Origin: an uncultured Pelagibacteraceae bacterium
GTDB lineage: Bacteria; Pseudomonadota; Alphaproteobacteria; Pelagibacterales; Pelagibacteraceae
Direction: 5' to 3'
Assembly: GCA_902618695.1 (NCBI GenBank)
Contig: CACNCB010000009.1
Coordinates: 1 to 59,291 of the forward strand
Length of the DNA stretch: 59,291 nucleotides
The translations under genes and the position numbers were made by a program. Numbering within the stretch: the stretch's first letter is position 1; each line of letters begins with the position of its first letter. Positions 36,778 through 46,969 of the stretch are shown here, one piece after another. Under the pieces are notes generated by a model. The model had not been told where the DNA came from. It made no database searches and saw only the letters and a program-made list of their open reading frames with translations.

Positions 36778-38289
36778 TTAACTATTTGAATATAATACTC
36801 TTGGTTCTAAAAATAATTCTCGTGCAAGAGCTTTAAATCTTTTTGTAACTTGTTTAGAAATTATTTCTTGATGTTGTGCTGGAATTTTTAAAAATACAGA
36901 GTTACCTCTTTTATACAATTTAAATTCCTCTAAGAAGATAGTTGAAATAGATGTAAGTGAGTGAGCAAATCTTAAGGCTGCACCAACTTGTTTACTAGAA
37001 AAAATTTCATTATTATTTAAAAATGTCAAATATTCTATTTTAGGGTTGTATTTAATGCTGCAGTACCTCCAATAACATGAAAGAGCTATTTGAATTCTTT
37101 CTTTATGTGAAAGTCTCAATAAAGGGGTATTTAATGTTTCTTGAAAAACTAATTCTGCCTTTTGAAAAGCACCAAGTCCCCAATCCATATGACTTAAAAC
37201 ACAAGCCAAATTAAGTAATTTTTCATTAAAATGTTCATTACCCTCAAATACAGGTTTGATAAATTCATGATATTTTTTGTAAGTTAATCCCAAATCACCT
37301 CTTTTCTTAGAAATATATTCTAATGATTTCTCAAAAACTTGAGAGTTATCAATATTTTTAAAGTAATCTTTTGCTAGAGATCCCTCTCTAATTCCGCTTA
37401 TAGAACATATTATGTTTTTTGGATTTGTTACATTCATGATCTCATCTAATATTATAGCGCTGTATGGTAGATAAGGTGTTCTAGATTTAGATATATATTC
37501 AACTGTTTTTAGTTTTGCTTTATTGAAAGATGCAATTTTTTCTAAAAATGATGATATAGTTTCATAATTTACCGAATACTGATGAATTATGTGGACAGGG
37601 TGTTTATTTTGAAACAAATGAAGTTTAAATAAAGCTCTCCATGTTCCACCAACTAAATATAGGTTTTCAAATTTTTTTTTAGATAACCATTTCTCGTCTT
37701 TGAAAAGTTTTTTTATATATTTGGAAAGGTTTCTCTTTTTTACAATTGGATTATTTATTAATCTTAAAACACCTAAGGGTAAAGATGTTTTATTAGTGAT
37801 CAAACCATTTTCAACTCGAGCTAGTTCTAAACTACCTCCACCAAGATCAGCAACTAACCCATCTACATTATCAAATCCAATTTTAACACCTTCTGCTGAA
37901 CAAATTGCTTCTTCCTCACCACTTAAGATTTCTATTTTTTTCTTAAAAAGATTTTCTACATATTCAACAAATGGTTTTGCATCAGTTGCTTCTCTTAAAA
38001 CAGCAGTTGCTATTATTTTTAAATTAACAATTTTAGAAACATTTAAAATCTCTGAAAATCTCTTCAATACTTTTTGAGCATAATCAACACCAGACTTATG
38101 AAGTTTTCTTGATTTATCTAAATTTTTACCAAGTTCACAAACAGCTTTTTCATTGAAAAATGGCACACGAGAAGAGCTAAAATCTTCATAAATTAGCATC
38201 CTAATAGAATTAGATCCTATATCAATAACTGCTAATTTAGCAGGTTTTAATTTTAAATTTTGTTTATTTTTAAAAACTTTAATTTCCAC
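36778..38289 (-). CDS. ppx: Exopolyphosphatase (Ppx/GppA family)
   Basis: Removes terminal phosphates from polyphosphate. The 503-residue product has the actin-fold phosphate motif AVIDIGSNSIRMLIYE, LSGEEEAICSAEGVK and GLVADLGGGSLELARV, and a C-terminal HD-like helical domain (LACVLSHMDWGLG). It overlaps ppk by 11 nt, so polyphosphate synthesis and breakdown are coupled. GppA activity on pppGpp is possible. Confidence 0.93.
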   Translation of the reverse strand: MEIKVFKNKQNLKLKPAKLAVIDIGSNSIRMLIYEDFSSSRVPFFNEKAVCELGKNLDKSRKLHKSGVDYAQKVLKRFSEILNVSKIVNLKIIATAVLREATDAKPFVEYVENLFKKKIEILSGEEEAICSAEGVKIGFDNVDGLVADLGGGSLELARVENGLITNKTSLPLGVLRLINNPIVKKRNLSKYIKKLFKDEKWLSKKKFENLYLVGGTWRALFKLHLFQNKHPVHIIHQYSVNYETISSFLEKIASFNKAKLKTVEYISKSRTPYLPYSAIILDEIMNVTNPKNIICSISGIREGSLAKDYFKNIDNSQVFEKSLEYISKKRGDLGLTYKKYHEFIKPVFEGNEHFNEKLLNLACVLSHMDWGLGAFQKAELVFQETLNTPLLRLSHKERIQIALSCYWRYCSIKYNPKIEYLTFLNNNEIFSSKQVGAALRFAHSLTSISTIFLEEFKLYKRGNSVFLKIPAQHQEIISKQVTKRFKALARELFLEPRVLYSNS

Positions 38290-40429
38290 TTTTAATTAAT
38301 CTTAAGTTTAATTTTTTCGGTTTCATTTTTAATTTAGCTTTACCTCTTCCAGATAAACTAGGATTATTCATAAAATAATCATGGGCTGAAAAAGAATCAT
38401 TTTCACTATATTTTATTTTTTTATAATTTCCACTAGCATCGAGTTCCCAACTTTGTTTTTTATCTAAATAATTAGCTAACATAATTTGATCAAGAACTTG
38501 TTCATGGACTGTTTGGTTTTCAATTGGAACTAGAAGTTCAACTCTTCGATTTAAATTTCTTGGCATTAAATCTGCTGATGAAATAAAAACTTTTGCATCT
38601 CTACTAGGCATTGTTTTTCCATTTGAAAAACAATAAATTCTTGAGTGTTCCAAAAATCTTCCAATCATGCTTTTAACTATTATATTTTCAGATTTATCTT
38701 TAACTCCAGGTCTTAAACAACAAACACCTCTTACAAATAATAATATCTTTACTCCAGCATTTGAAGCTTCGTAAAATTTATCAATTATCACTGGATCTAC
38801 TAAGGAATTCATTTTGGCCCATATTTCACCTTTTTTACCTTTTTTGACATTTGCTATCTCGTTAGCAATACATTTGTTCAAAGTTTCCCTAAGATTAATT
38901 GGTGATATAGATATTTTACTAAGATTTCGTGGTTTTGAATAACCAGTTACATAATTAAAAAATTTTTCTACATCAGTTGCTATTTTTTTATCAGAGCTAA
39001 ATAAAGATAAGTCAGTATAAATTTTTGCATTAACTGGGTGATAATTACCAGTTCCCAGATGTATATAAGTTTGAATTTTTCCCTGCTCTTTTCTTAATAT
39101 TAAAGATGATTTTGCATGTGTTTTATATTTTGCAAAACCATAAACTATTTGAATTCCTGCCTTTTCTAAACTTCTTGAAAGTTGAATGTTTGCTTCTTCA
39201 TCAAATCTTGCTTTGATCTCTATTAAAGCGGTTACTGTCTTTCCATTTTCAGCTGCTGTTATTAAGGCTTTAACAATTGGAGAGTCTAACGTTGTTCTGT
39301 ATAGAGTTTGTTTAATTGCTATAACTTTTTTATCATATGCAGCTTGATTTAAAAACTCAACGACAGCATCAAATGTTTCAAAAGGGTGATGAACTATTAA
39401 ATCCTTTTTTTTTATAGTATCAAAAAAATTATTATTAAATTCCTTTAATCTCTCAACCTCTCTGGGATTAAAATTTTTAAATCTTAATTTAGAATTTTTA
39501 ATTTTACAAACTTGGTCGATATCTTGAATTCCAACAATGCCTTCAATTTCATAGATGTATTCAGATTTTACGTTTAACTTATTGGTTATAAACTTAATTA
39601 AGTCATTATTACTATTTTTTAAAATTTCTAAACGTACGATGTCACCTGTTCTTCTTCTTTTTAAAGCCAATTCAAAAGATCTTACTAAATCTTCGGCCTC
39701 CTCTTGAATTTCTACATCACTATCTCTTATAACTCTAAATAACATTTTTTTATCTAAATCATGATCAGGAAATATTTCAGAAGCAAAAAAACTTATAACA
39801 TCATCAATAATTAAAAATTTTTTAAAACTTTTATTTCCATCTATTTCAATAAATCTTGATAAAGCTTTTGGAATTACTATTATTGCATTTAAAACTCTTT
39901 TTTTATTTTTCTTATTTAATCTCATAACTAATGCTCTTCCTTGATTTGCAATAAATGGAAAGGGATGAGCTGGGTCTATTGCCGATGGTGTTAGCAGAGG
40001 GTAAATTTCTTCATTAAAAATTTTAAATAATCTTTTTTGATCCGATTTACTTAAATTTTCAGGTTTAACTATACTTATATTTGTTTTTTTTAATTGAAGA
40101 ATTAAATCTCTATATATTTTATTTTGTTTATTAAGAAGATTATTTGTTTCCAAAATAACTTCACTCATTTGTTCATCAGGAGTAAGACCATCAGAGCTAA
40201 GAGAATCTACCTCTTGCTTGATTTGACTATATAAACCCGCGACACGTACCATAAAGAATTCATCTAAATTTGATCCAGCTATAGATAAAAATTTAATTCT
40301 TTCATAAAGTGGGTTTTCAATATTTTGGGCTTCTAGAAGAACTCTGTCGTTGAATTTGAGCCAAGACAATTCTCTATTTATGTATTTAGATCTAAGTATT
40401 TCTTTATCTTGTTTTTTTAATGCAGTCAT
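38279..40429 (-). CDS. ppk1: Polyphosphate kinase 1
   Basis: Makes polyphosphate from ATP. I chose the ATG at 40427-40429 (MTALKKQDKEILRSKYINRE); the longer frame would need a TTG overlapping sixA. The 716-residue product has RELSWLKFNDRVLLEAQN, LTPSAIDPAHPFPFI, KTHAKSSLILR and HLGTGNYHPVNAKIYTD (catalytic His regions), and FFNYVTGY. Length matches PPK1. It is 13 nt from divergent sixA. Confidence 0.95.
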   Translation of the reverse strand: MTALKKQDKEILRSKYINRELSWLKFNDRVLLEAQNIENPLYERIKFLSIAGSNLDEFFMVRVAGLYSQIKQEVDSLSSDGLTPDEQMSEVILETNNLLNKQNKIYRDLILQLKKTNISIVKPENLSKSDQKRLFKIFNEEIYPLLTPSAIDPAHPFPFIANQGRALVMRLNKKNKKRVLNAIIVIPKALSRFIEIDGNKSFKKFLIIDDVISFFASEIFPDHDLDKKMLFRVIRDSDVEIQEEAEDLVRSFELALKRRRTGDIVRLEILKNSNNDLIKFITNKLNVKSEYIYEIEGIVGIQDIDQVCKIKNSKLRFKNFNPREVERLKEFNNNFFDTIKKKDLIVHHPFETFDAVVEFLNQAAYDKKVIAIKQTLYRTTLDSPIVKALITAAENGKTVTALIEIKARFDEEANIQLSRSLEKAGIQIVYGFAKYKTHAKSSLILRKEQGKIQTYIHLGTGNYHPVNAKIYTDLSLFSSDKKIATDVEKFFNYVTGYSKPRNLSKISISPINLRETLNKCIANEIANVKKGKKGEIWAKMNSLVDPVIIDKFYEASNAGVKILLFVRGVCCLRPGVKDKSENIIVKSMIGRFLEHSRIYCFSNGKTMPSRDAKVFISSADLMPRNLNRRVELLVPIENQTVHEQVLDQIMLANYLDKKQSWELDASGNYKKIKYSENDSFSAHDYFMNNPSLSGRGKAKLKMKPKKLNLRLIKSGN

Positions 40430-40442
40430 ATATTTAAACTTT

Positions 40443-40967
40443 ATGCTCAAATTATACGTTATGCGTCATGCAAAATCTAGCTGGGACCATCCAAATCTTG
40501 AGGATCATGAAAGACCTTTAAGTAAGCGTGGCAAGAAAAATGCAAAAAAGATTTGTGAATTTTTTGTTAAAAAAAAATATAAGTTTGATTACATATTACT
40601 TTCATCATCAAAAAGAACAAAGAAAACGTTAAAAATTTTATTAAAAAAAATAGAAAAACCAAAAAAAATTATTTCTTCAAAAAAATTATACCTATCAAGT
40701 GAAGATAAAATTATAGATATAATAAAAAAAACACCTAAAAAATTTAAATCTGTGCTTTTAATTAACCACGAGCCTGCTGTTAGAAATCTAGTACGATCAC
40801 TGACAAAAAATCATAACAACAATCATTTTAAGTTATTAAACTATAAATTTCCAACATCAGCTTTTGCAAAAATTTATTTTGATTTTAATGAATGGAATAA
40901 ATTAGATGGAAGTGGTTTAATTAAGGAATTTATGAGACCTAAAGACCTTCAAGATTCTAATGAATAA
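40443..40967 (+). CDS. sixA: Phosphohistidine phosphatase, SixA-like histidine phosphatase
   Basis: A 174-residue histidine phosphatase with the RHG-type motif LYVMRHAKSSW (His at about residue 9), SKRGKKNAKKI, and LLINHEPAVRNLVRSL (second catalytic His). The start ATG at 40443 gives the normal SixA N-terminus; the frame extends upstream into ppk but without support. SixA removes phosphate from His of phosphocarrier or phosphorelay proteins. It is convergent with phoB, overlapping its 3' end by 19 nt. Confidence 0.85.
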   Translation: MLKLYVMRHAKSSWDHPNLEDHERPLSKRGKKNAKKICEFFVKKKYKFDYILLSSSKRTKKTLKILLKKIEKPKKIISSKKLYLSSEDKIIDIIKKTPKKFKSVLLINHEPAVRNLVRSLTKNHNNNHFKLLNYKFPTSAFAKIYFDFNEWNKLDGSGLIKEFMRPKDLQDSNE

Positions 40968-41632
40968 CCTGCTGATCTTACAGTTCTAATTAATGGTTTG
41001 GTTTTATCTATATTAATAGCTTGTCTTAATCTTCTAATATGTACATCGACTGTTCTAGACTCTACATAAATATTTTCACCCCAAACATTGTTTAATAGTT
41101 GTTCTCGTGAATATACTCTTTTTGGATTTTTGATAAAAAAATCTAATAATTTAAATTCTGTAGGACCTAAATTTATTTCAACATTATTTCTATAAACTCT
41201 TTTTGTTATTCTATCTATTTTTAGATCTGTAAACTCAACAACATCTGCAGATGATTGTGGTTTTGATCTTCTAAGTAGTGATTTAATTCTTGCATTAAGT
41301 TCTTTTTGACTAAATGGCTTTGTTACATAATCATCTGCACCTGTATCAAAAGCTCTTAATTTGTCCTCTTCCTCACCTTTTGCTGTCAACATTATTACAG
41401 GTATGTCGTTATACTTTTTGTCTTTTTTTAAATTCTTACATATTTCAACACCTGACAAATCTGGCAACATCCAATCCATTAATATTAAGTCAGGATGCTT
41501 ATCTTTGATTTGTTTAAGTGCATCTTCACCATTTTCGGAATAGCTTACTTTGTGACCTTCTTTTTCAAGATTATATTTTAGCAGCGTTACTATTGAAGTT
41601 TCATCTTCAGCAATAAACACGTGAGCAGACAT
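40949..41632 (-). CDS. phoB: Phosphate regulon response regulator PhoB
   Basis: The transcription activator of the Pho regulon, phosphorylated by PhoR. The 227-residue product has a receiver domain with acidic pair E9-D10, phospho-acceptor D53 (LILMDWMLPDLSG), Thr in VIMLTAKGEE and Lys in DDYVTKPFS. An OmpR-type winged helix follows (EFKLLDFFIKNPKRVYSREQ, VDVHIRRLRQAI). It comes 3 nt after phoU. Confidence 0.95.
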   Translation of the reverse strand: MSAHVFIAEDETSIVTLLKYNLEKEGHKVSYSENGEDALKQIKDKHPDLILMDWMLPDLSGVEICKNLKKDKKYNDIPVIMLTAKGEEEDKLRAFDTGADDYVTKPFSQKELNARIKSLLRRSKPQSSADVVEFTDLKIDRITKRVYRNNVEINLGPTEFKLLDFFIKNPKRVYSREQLLNNVWGENIYVESRTVDVHIRRLRQAINIDKTKPLIRTVRSAGYSLES

Positions 41633-41635
41633 TTA

Positions 41636-42343
41636 TTACTTTTCTCCTGTTACTATTGGCTCTGTTCCTTTTGGACGATCTCCTTCTAAATACTCTCCTG
41701 TAACTAAATAATATACCTGCTCTGCAACGTTTGTTGTGTGATCACCGATACGTTCAATATTTTTAGTAACAAATAATAAATGAGTACCATCATCTAGATT
41801 TTTTTCGTCTTCCTTCAAATATTTTATTACTTCTTGCATACATAAATTTGTTAAATCATCTATTTGTTCATCACCTTCCCAGACATTTATAGCCATAGCA
41901 GATGACCTATCTAAATATGCATCCAAAATAGATTTGAGTTGTTTTTGAACATTAGAAGAAACTCTTACCAAAGCTTCGGTTAAATTTTTTGGTAAATTTT
42001 CATTTAATAATAATGTTCTTTTTGAAATATTCTTTGCCAAATCACCTATTCGTTCTAAATCAGATGAAATTTTCAATGCGGTTACAGTTTCTCTTAAATC
42101 TATTGCCATTGGTTGTCTTAAAGCAATTAGATTTACCACCTGTTGCTCTATTAAAGTTTCAAACTTATCTATTTTTTCGTCATCTTTTATAACAGCTTCC
42201 GCATTATCACTATTTCTTGTGGTAATGGCTTGAATAGCCTTGCCTAATGACTCCTCGCAAAAACCACCCATTTTAATTATATTACTATTTAAATTTTTAA
42301 GTTCTTCCTCGTAAGACTTAACCGTGTGTGGTGCTTCAACCAT
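41636..42343 (-). CDS. phoU: Phosphate transport regulator PhoU
   Basis: PhoU links the Pst transporter to PhoR, damping the Pho response when phosphate is plentiful. The 235-residue product has two PhoU repeats with the metal-binding motif signatures ALKISSDLERIGDLAKNI and LLFVTKNIERIGDHTTNV. Overlaps pstB by 1 nt. Confidence 0.95.
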   Translation of the reverse strand: MVEAPHTVKSYEEELKNLNSNIIKMGGFCEESLGKAIQAITTRNSDNAEAVIKDDEKIDKFETLIEQQVVNLIALRQPMAIDLRETVTALKISSDLERIGDLAKNISKRTLLLNENLPKNLTEALVRVSSNVQKQLKSILDAYLDRSSAMAINVWEGDEQIDDLTNLCMQEVIKYLKEDEKNLDDGTHLLFVTKNIERIGDHTTNVAEQVYYLVTGEYLEGDRPKGTEPIVTGEK

Positions 42344-43098
42344 TATCCAAACCTCCCTGTAATATAATCCTGAGTTCTTTTATTTTCAGGATTCTTAAAT
42401 ATTTTATCAGTAGAACCATGTTCTATCAATTCTCCCAAATGAAAAAAGCCTGTGTTTTGGGATACTCTTGCTGCTTGAGCCATTGAATGAGTAACTATTA
42501 TAATAGTATGGTCTTTTTTTAACTCATCAATTAGTTCTTCTATTTGAGCTGTAGCAATAGGATCTAAAGCAGAACAAGGCTCGTCCATAAGAATAACTTC
42601 AGGTTTAACTGAAATAGCCCTTGCTATGCATAATCTTTGTTGTTGTCCACCAGACAAACCAGTTCCTGGTTCATGAAGTCTATCTTTGACCTCTTCCCAT
42701 AACGCTGCTTTTTTTAAGCTATTTTCAACTATTTCATCCATTTCATTTTTTGATTGAGCCATGCCATGAATTGTTGGGCCATAAGAAATGTTTTCATAAA
42801 TAGTTTTAGGAAAAGGATTTGGTTTTTGAAAAACCATACCAATTTTTTCTCTTAATCTAACTACATCACAACTCTTGTCATTGATATCAAAATCATTGAT
42901 AATAATCTGACCTTTAACTCTGCATATATCAATCACATCATTCATTCTATTAAGACATCTTAAAAAAGTAGATTTACCACAACCTGAAGGACCAATTAGT
43001 GCTGTAACCTGATTTTCTTCAATATCTAAGTTTATATTGAATAGAGCTTGTTTCTTTCCATAGAAAACATCTACATTTTTTGAATTTATCTTTATCAT
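42343..43098 (-). CDS. pstB: Phosphate ABC transporter ATP-binding protein PstB
   Basis: The ATPase of the phosphate importer. I place the start at the ATG 43096-43098 ([14 protein letters not shown]), which has a good GGAG ribosome site 5 nt upstream and gives the usual length of 251 residues. An ATG at 43119 would add seven residues and overlap pstA. Motifs: Walker [28 protein letters not shown] Q-loop, signature [15 protein letters not shown], Walker [14 protein letters not shown]. Confidence 0.95.
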   Translation of the reverse strand: MIKINSKNVDVFYGKKQALFNINLDIEENQVTALIGPSGCGKSTFLRCLNRMNDVIDICRVKGQIIINDFDINDKSCDVVRLREKIGMVFQKPNPFPKTIYENISYGPTIHGMAQSKNEMDEIVENSLKKAALWEEVKDRLHEPGTGLSGGQQQRLCIARAISVKPEVILMDEPCSALDPIATAQIEELIDELKKDHTIIIVTHSMAQAARVSQNTGFFHLGELIEHGSTDKIFKNPENKRTQDYITGRFG

Positions 43099-43099
43099 C

Positions 43100-44368
43100 T
43101 TAACTCCATTTTTTTTCAAATTTATGTCTAATTATTTGTGCAAACAAATTCATTATGATTAAAAATCCCAATAGGACCATAATACAAGCAGAAACTTTCT
43201 CGACAAATCCTCTTTCAGCACTCTCTGCCCATATATAAATTTGTACAGGCAAACTTGCAGCTGGATCTAAAGGAGATCCTGGAATTGTATTTACAAAAGC
43301 TACCATACCAATCAATATCAAAGGTGCAGTTTCACCTAAAGCTTGAGCCAAGCCAATAATTGTACCTGATAAAGTTCCTGGCATAGATAATGGCACTGTA
43401 TGATGCATTGTAGTTTGCATTTTACTAGCGCCCATTGCAAGTGCAGCCTCTCTTATACTTGGAGGAACTGCTTTTAAAGATGCTCTACAGGCAATAATTA
43501 TTGTTGGCAATGTCATCAACGATAAAGTTATTCCACCAACTAGAGGTGTTGATCTAGGTAACTGAAATACAGCCAGCAAAATACCTAGTCCCAAAAGACC
43601 AAAAACAATTGATGGAACAGCTGCTAAGTTATTTATATTTACCTCAATAAAATCAGTAAATCTATTTTTTGGTGCAAATTCCTCTAAATAAATAGCTGCT
43701 AGCACTGCAACAGGAAATGCAATAACTAAACAAACTAAAATAGAAAAAATCGATCCCATAAATGAGCTTGCTATACCAGCTAATTCAGCCTCTCTTGAAT
43801 CTGGGTATGTAAAAAAACTTAAATTGAATTTACTTTCAACTCTTCCCTGTTCTACAAGTTGATCAAAAATCTTTAATTGATAATCTGTAACTCTTCTTTG
43901 ATCTTCGGGTAAATCCCTTGGATAATTGCCTTTAAATACTTGATCTAAATCATCTGAAGCAGTTAAGTAAACATCTTTTGTTTTTCCAATTAATGAAGGG
44001 TCATTTAAAAGCTCCCTTTTAATCTCTCTTTCAAAAAAGTAAGAGACCATTCTCTTCAGATCATTTTGTTGTTTTTCTGAGGCACTTTTATCTAAATTAA
44101 ACATTGTTTGTAAAGCTAGATCAAAATAATCTGCATCCTCTAAGTCTTCTTTAGAAGGATTTTCGTCAAGGTACATGGTTTCAGCATCAAAGGTGACTGG
44201 TACAATCAACCAAGTTTTCTGAAACGCTGTATAGCCAGTAGAAAAGATTTTAAAAATAAAAATTGTTAAAAATAATAGAGCTAAAAAAATTGCGCTTTTC
44301 CCGTAAAATTGAAATCTTTTTTCGGCCCTATATCTAGAATTTAGGAGTTTTTCTTTATTTTTATTCAT
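43100..44368 (-). CDS. pstA: Phosphate ABC transporter permease PstA
   Basis: A membrane permease of the phosphate importer. I chose the ATG at 44366-44368 ([19 protein letters not shown]), which has an AGGGA ribosome site; the longer frame starts at a TTG. At 422 residues it is much longer than E. coli PstA (296), because of an N-terminal extension with one helix and a roughly 130-residue periplasmic region, typical of alphaproteobacterial PstA (DUF3333). The permease core has the EAA loop [18 protein letters not shown]. Overlaps pstC by 8 nt. Confidence 0.92.
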   Translation of the reverse strand: MNKNKEKLLNSRYRAEKRFQFYGKSAIFLALLFLTIFIFKIFSTGYTAFQKTWLIVPVTFDAETMYLDENPSKEDLEDADYFDLALQTMFNLDKSASEKQQNDLKRMVSYFFEREIKRELLNDPSLIGKTKDVYLTASDDLDQVFKGNYPRDLPEDQRRVTDYQLKIFDQLVEQGRVESKFNLSFFTYPDSREAELAGIASSFMGSIFSILVCLVIAFPVAVLAAIYLEEFAPKNRFTDFIEVNINNLAAVPSIVFGLLGLGILLAVFQLPRSTPLVGGITLSLMTLPTIIIACRASLKAVPPSIREAALAMGASKMQTTMHHTVPLSMPGTLSGTIIGLAQALGETAPLILIGMVAFVNTIPGSPLDPAASLPVQIYIWAESAERGFVEKVSACIMVLLGFLIIMNLFAQIIRHKFEKKWS

Positions 44369-45746
44369 ATTTTTCCCTATATTTTTTAACAACTCTTAAT
44401 GCAAAAATATTTAAACTAAGTGTTACCAAAAACAATGTCATACCTAGTGCAAATGCTGCCTGGGTTTTAGGATCTCCAAAGGCCTGATCTCCAATTAATA
44501 TTACGACAATTTGAGCAGTGATAGTTGAAGTAGATTCTAAAGGGTTAAATGTTAAGTTGGCTGCAAGGCCTGAAGCCATAACTACAATCATTGTTTCTCC
44601 AACAGCTCTGGAAACACCTAGCAAGATAGAACCAACAATTCCTGGTAATGCTGCTGGAAAAATAACTTTTTTTATTGTTTCTGATTTAGTAGCCCCCATT
44701 GCATAACTACCATCTCTTAAACTTTGAGGAACACTAGTAATTACGTCATCACTCAAACTAGATATAAACGGAATAATCATTATCCCCATTACACCCCCTG
44801 CAGCTAGAGCACTCTCTGCAGATACTTCTAATCCCATTGCCGTTCCTATATCTTTAAGAAATGGTCCAACTGTTAAAGCTGCAAAAAAACCATAAACTAC
44901 AGTTGGTATGCCTGCTAAAATTTCAATTAAAGGTTTTGCATATTGTCTTACTTTGGTTGAAGCGTATTCAGCTAAATAAATTCCACTCATCAATCCAATT
45001 GGTATAGCAACACACATTGCAATTAATGCTATAAAAAATGTTCCGGCAAAAATTGGTACAGCCCCAAATGTATCAGAATACATTGATGGATCCAAAGGCT
45101 CAGAAGCATCTCTCACAAATGCTTTAGCTGGATACCAATGAGTTCCAAAAATAAAATCAAACAAGGGAATTACTTTAAAAAAATCGATAGTTTGAAATAT
45201 TAATGAAAAAACAATTCCAATAGTTGTTAATATAGCTGCCAAAGAAGCTGTAAATAAAACAGCATTTAAAAATTTTTCAACCGGTTCTCTTGTTCTGTTG
45301 TTTGAAGAAATTCTTTTATAACCATAAACTATAGAAGCTATAATTATTGCCAAAATTAAAACAACTTTAGAGTTTTGGGCTATAGATCGAAGATTTAAAT
45401 ATTTTTCTGCAGATGTTTCAAGATAAGTAGTAATTTCTCCACTAAACTGACCACGAGATAATGATTTAGTTTTTTCATAAATTAGATTTAGTTCGTCATC
45501 AAGATATCCTTGATTGCTATAATCACTTAAAATTATTAACTTAACTATACTCGGCTCAAATATTGCCCATAAAGAATAAATAATAAAAGCGGGTATTGCG
45601 CACCATATTGCTAAATAATACCCATAAAATTGTGGAAGTGCTGTTAATCTAGTATTTGTTGCTTGAATTGAGTAGGCTTTTTTTCTTCCAAAATAGTAAC
45701 TAGTAAAACCAAGAAGTACAATAAAGATGAATATAACTAAGTTCAA
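44361..45746 (-). CDS. pstC: Phosphate ABC transporter permease PstC
   Basis: The second permease subunit, 461 residues against 319 in E. coli. The N-terminal half has extra helices and a periplasmic segment; the core starts near residue 150 and includes IPIGLMSGIYLAEYA, IPTVVYGFFAALTVGP and the EAA loop LRDGSYAMGATKSETIKKV. Extended PstC is normal in alphaproteobacteria. It begins 86 nt after pstS, past a strong terminator. Confidence 0.93.
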   Translation of the reverse strand: MNLVIFIFIVLLGFTSYYFGRKKAYSIQATNTRLTALPQFYGYYLAIWCAIPAFIIYSLWAIFEPSIVKLIILSDYSNQGYLDDELNLIYEKTKSLSRGQFSGEITTYLETSAEKYLNLRSIAQNSKVVLILAIIIASIVYGYKRISSNNRTREPVEKFLNAVLFTASLAAILTTIGIVFSLIFQTIDFFKVIPLFDFIFGTHWYPAKAFVRDASEPLDPSMYSDTFGAVPIFAGTFFIALIAMCVAIPIGLMSGIYLAEYASTKVRQYAKPLIEILAGIPTVVYGFFAALTVGPFLKDIGTAMGLEVSAESALAAGGVMGIMIIPFISSLSDDVITSVPQSLRDGSYAMGATKSETIKKVIFPAALPGIVGSILLGVSRAVGETMIVVMASGLAANLTFNPLESTSTITAQIVVILIGDQAFGDPKTQAAFALGMTLFLVTLSLNIFALRVVKKYREKYE

Positions 45747-45779
45747 AGAATCTCCTAATGTTTTACTTTACACTTTCTT

Positions 45780-45808
45780 AAAAAAAAAGGGGTCTAAAAA
45801 GACCCCTT
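45780..45808 (-). terminator. Intrinsic terminator between pstS and pstC
   Basis: Reading the minus strand: AAGGGGTCT, a 4-nt loop, AGACCCCTT, then a T run (A tract at 45780-45788 on the plus strand). It lies 24 nt after the pstS stop. As an intra-operon terminator it should make pstS mRNA much more abundant than pstCAB. Confidence 0.9.
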
Positions 45809-45832
45809 ATCTTTATTTGTTAACCAGCTTTA

Positions 45833-46864
45833 TTAGTCAGCCATTGCAACAAGATCTTTCGCATTAGTTCTAGTTGTCTTGTACAACTTCTTATCTAATG
45901 GTACTAAACCAATATCAGCCAAATAGCCATTTTTACCTATAGCTTTAGTTGTAGTGAACTCTTTTACAAATTCATGTAATCCAGGGATTACACCAACGTG
46001 AGCTTTTTTCACATAGAAAAATAATGGTCTTGCAACTGCATAACTGTAGTCTTGAATACTCGCAAGAGATGGTTGACCACCATCAATGCTAGCAGCTTGC
46101 AATTTGTCTTTAGCAGCTAAGAAATAACTAAATCCAAAGAAACCAAACATGTCTTTATCTTGTACTAATTTTTGAATGATTAAACTATCGTTTTCACCAA
46201 CTTCAATAGCAGCACCATCTTCTCTATAAAGTTTTTGAGGTTTTTTGTATTTTTTATTTCCAGCCTCATAACCAGCTTTATAAAGAGCTTTAGCTTCTTT
46301 AGTCATACCTTTTTTCATTACCAAAGAATTCCAAGCATCTCTTGTTCCAGAAGTTCCTGGAGGGATCATTACAGAAATTTTCTGTTTAGGTAGACTTGGA
46401 TCAATTTGGTCCCAAGTTTTATAAATATTTGGAACTAATTTACCATCAACAACTGTATGTGCAGCTAATGCTAAATATAATTGCTCTTTAGTAAAGTTAA
46501 TTGGTTTTGCATCTTTACTATAAGCTAATGTAATACCGTCATTACCAATAACGATCTCAACGATTTCATTAACTCCATTTTTTTTACATAGAGCTTTTTC
46601 TTTATCTTTCATGGCTCTTGATGCATTCGTAATATCTGGATGTTGCTCACCAACACCAGCACAGAATAGTTTAGCTCCTCCACCAGTACCAGTCGACTCG
46701 ATTACAGGAGTTTTAAATCCTGAACCACCGAATCTTTCAGCAACAACAGTCGCGTAAGGGAATACTGTAGATGAACCAACTATTTTAATTTGATCTCTTG
46801 CTTGAGCAACTGTCGCAATTGTTAAAGCAACAAGCGAAGCAATTATTATAGTTAGTTTTTTCAT
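45833..46864 (-). CDS. pstS: Phosphate-binding periplasmic protein PstS
   Basis: High-affinity phosphate-binding protein. I favour the ATG at 46862-46864 (MKKLTIIIASLVALTIATV), which has AAGGA upstream and yields a clean signal peptide; an ATG at 46882 adds six residues. The product of about 343 residues has IKIVGSSTVFPYATVVAERF, ESTGTGGGAKLFCAG and MIPPGTSGTRDAWNSL, the phosphate-contacting segments. It is expressed from a Pho-box promoter and followed by a terminator. Confidence 0.95.
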   Translation of the reverse strand: MKKLTIIIASLVALTIATVAQARDQIKIVGSSTVFPYATVVAERFGGSGFKTPVIESTGTGGGAKLFCAGVGEQHPDITNASRAMKDKEKALCKKNGVNEIVEIVIGNDGITLAYSKDAKPINFTKEQLYLALAAHTVVDGKLVPNIYKTWDQIDPSLPKQKISVMIPPGTSGTRDAWNSLVMKKGMTKEAKALYKAGYEAGNKKYKKPQKLYREDGAAIEVGENDSLIIQKLVQDKDMFGFFGFSYFLAAKDKLQAASIDGGQPSLASIQDYSYAVARPLFFYVKKAHVGVIPGLHEFVKEFTTTKAIGKNGYLADIGLVPLDKKLYKTTRTNAKDLVAMAD

Positions 46865-46930
46865 TATCTTTAATCCTTTCATTATTAATTAAAAGATTTC
46901 AGACTCGTATAAATTTATTGAATCTTTAAT

Positions 46931-46948
46931 ATTACAGAATTGTTACAG
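46931..46948 (-). promoter_or_regulatory. Pho box upstream of pstS
   Basis: On the minus strand CTGTAACAATTCTGTAAT: two 7-mers, CTGTAAC and CTGTAAT, with a 4-nt spacer, matching the PhoB consensus CTGTCAT-N4-CTGTCAT in spacing and in orientation to pstS. A weaker third unit (TTTTAAC) lies 11 nt upstream. The box is 49-67 nt upstream of the pstS ATG codons, leaving room for a -10 element. Confidence 0.85.
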
Positions 46949-46969
46949 TTTTGTTAAAAAGGTAACTTT

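Noticed and set aside
40350..40442. N-terminal extension of the SixA-like protein
   Set aside because: It is the antisense of the ppk 5' end; the catalytic RHA motif is normally within the first ten residues, as given by the ATG at 40443.
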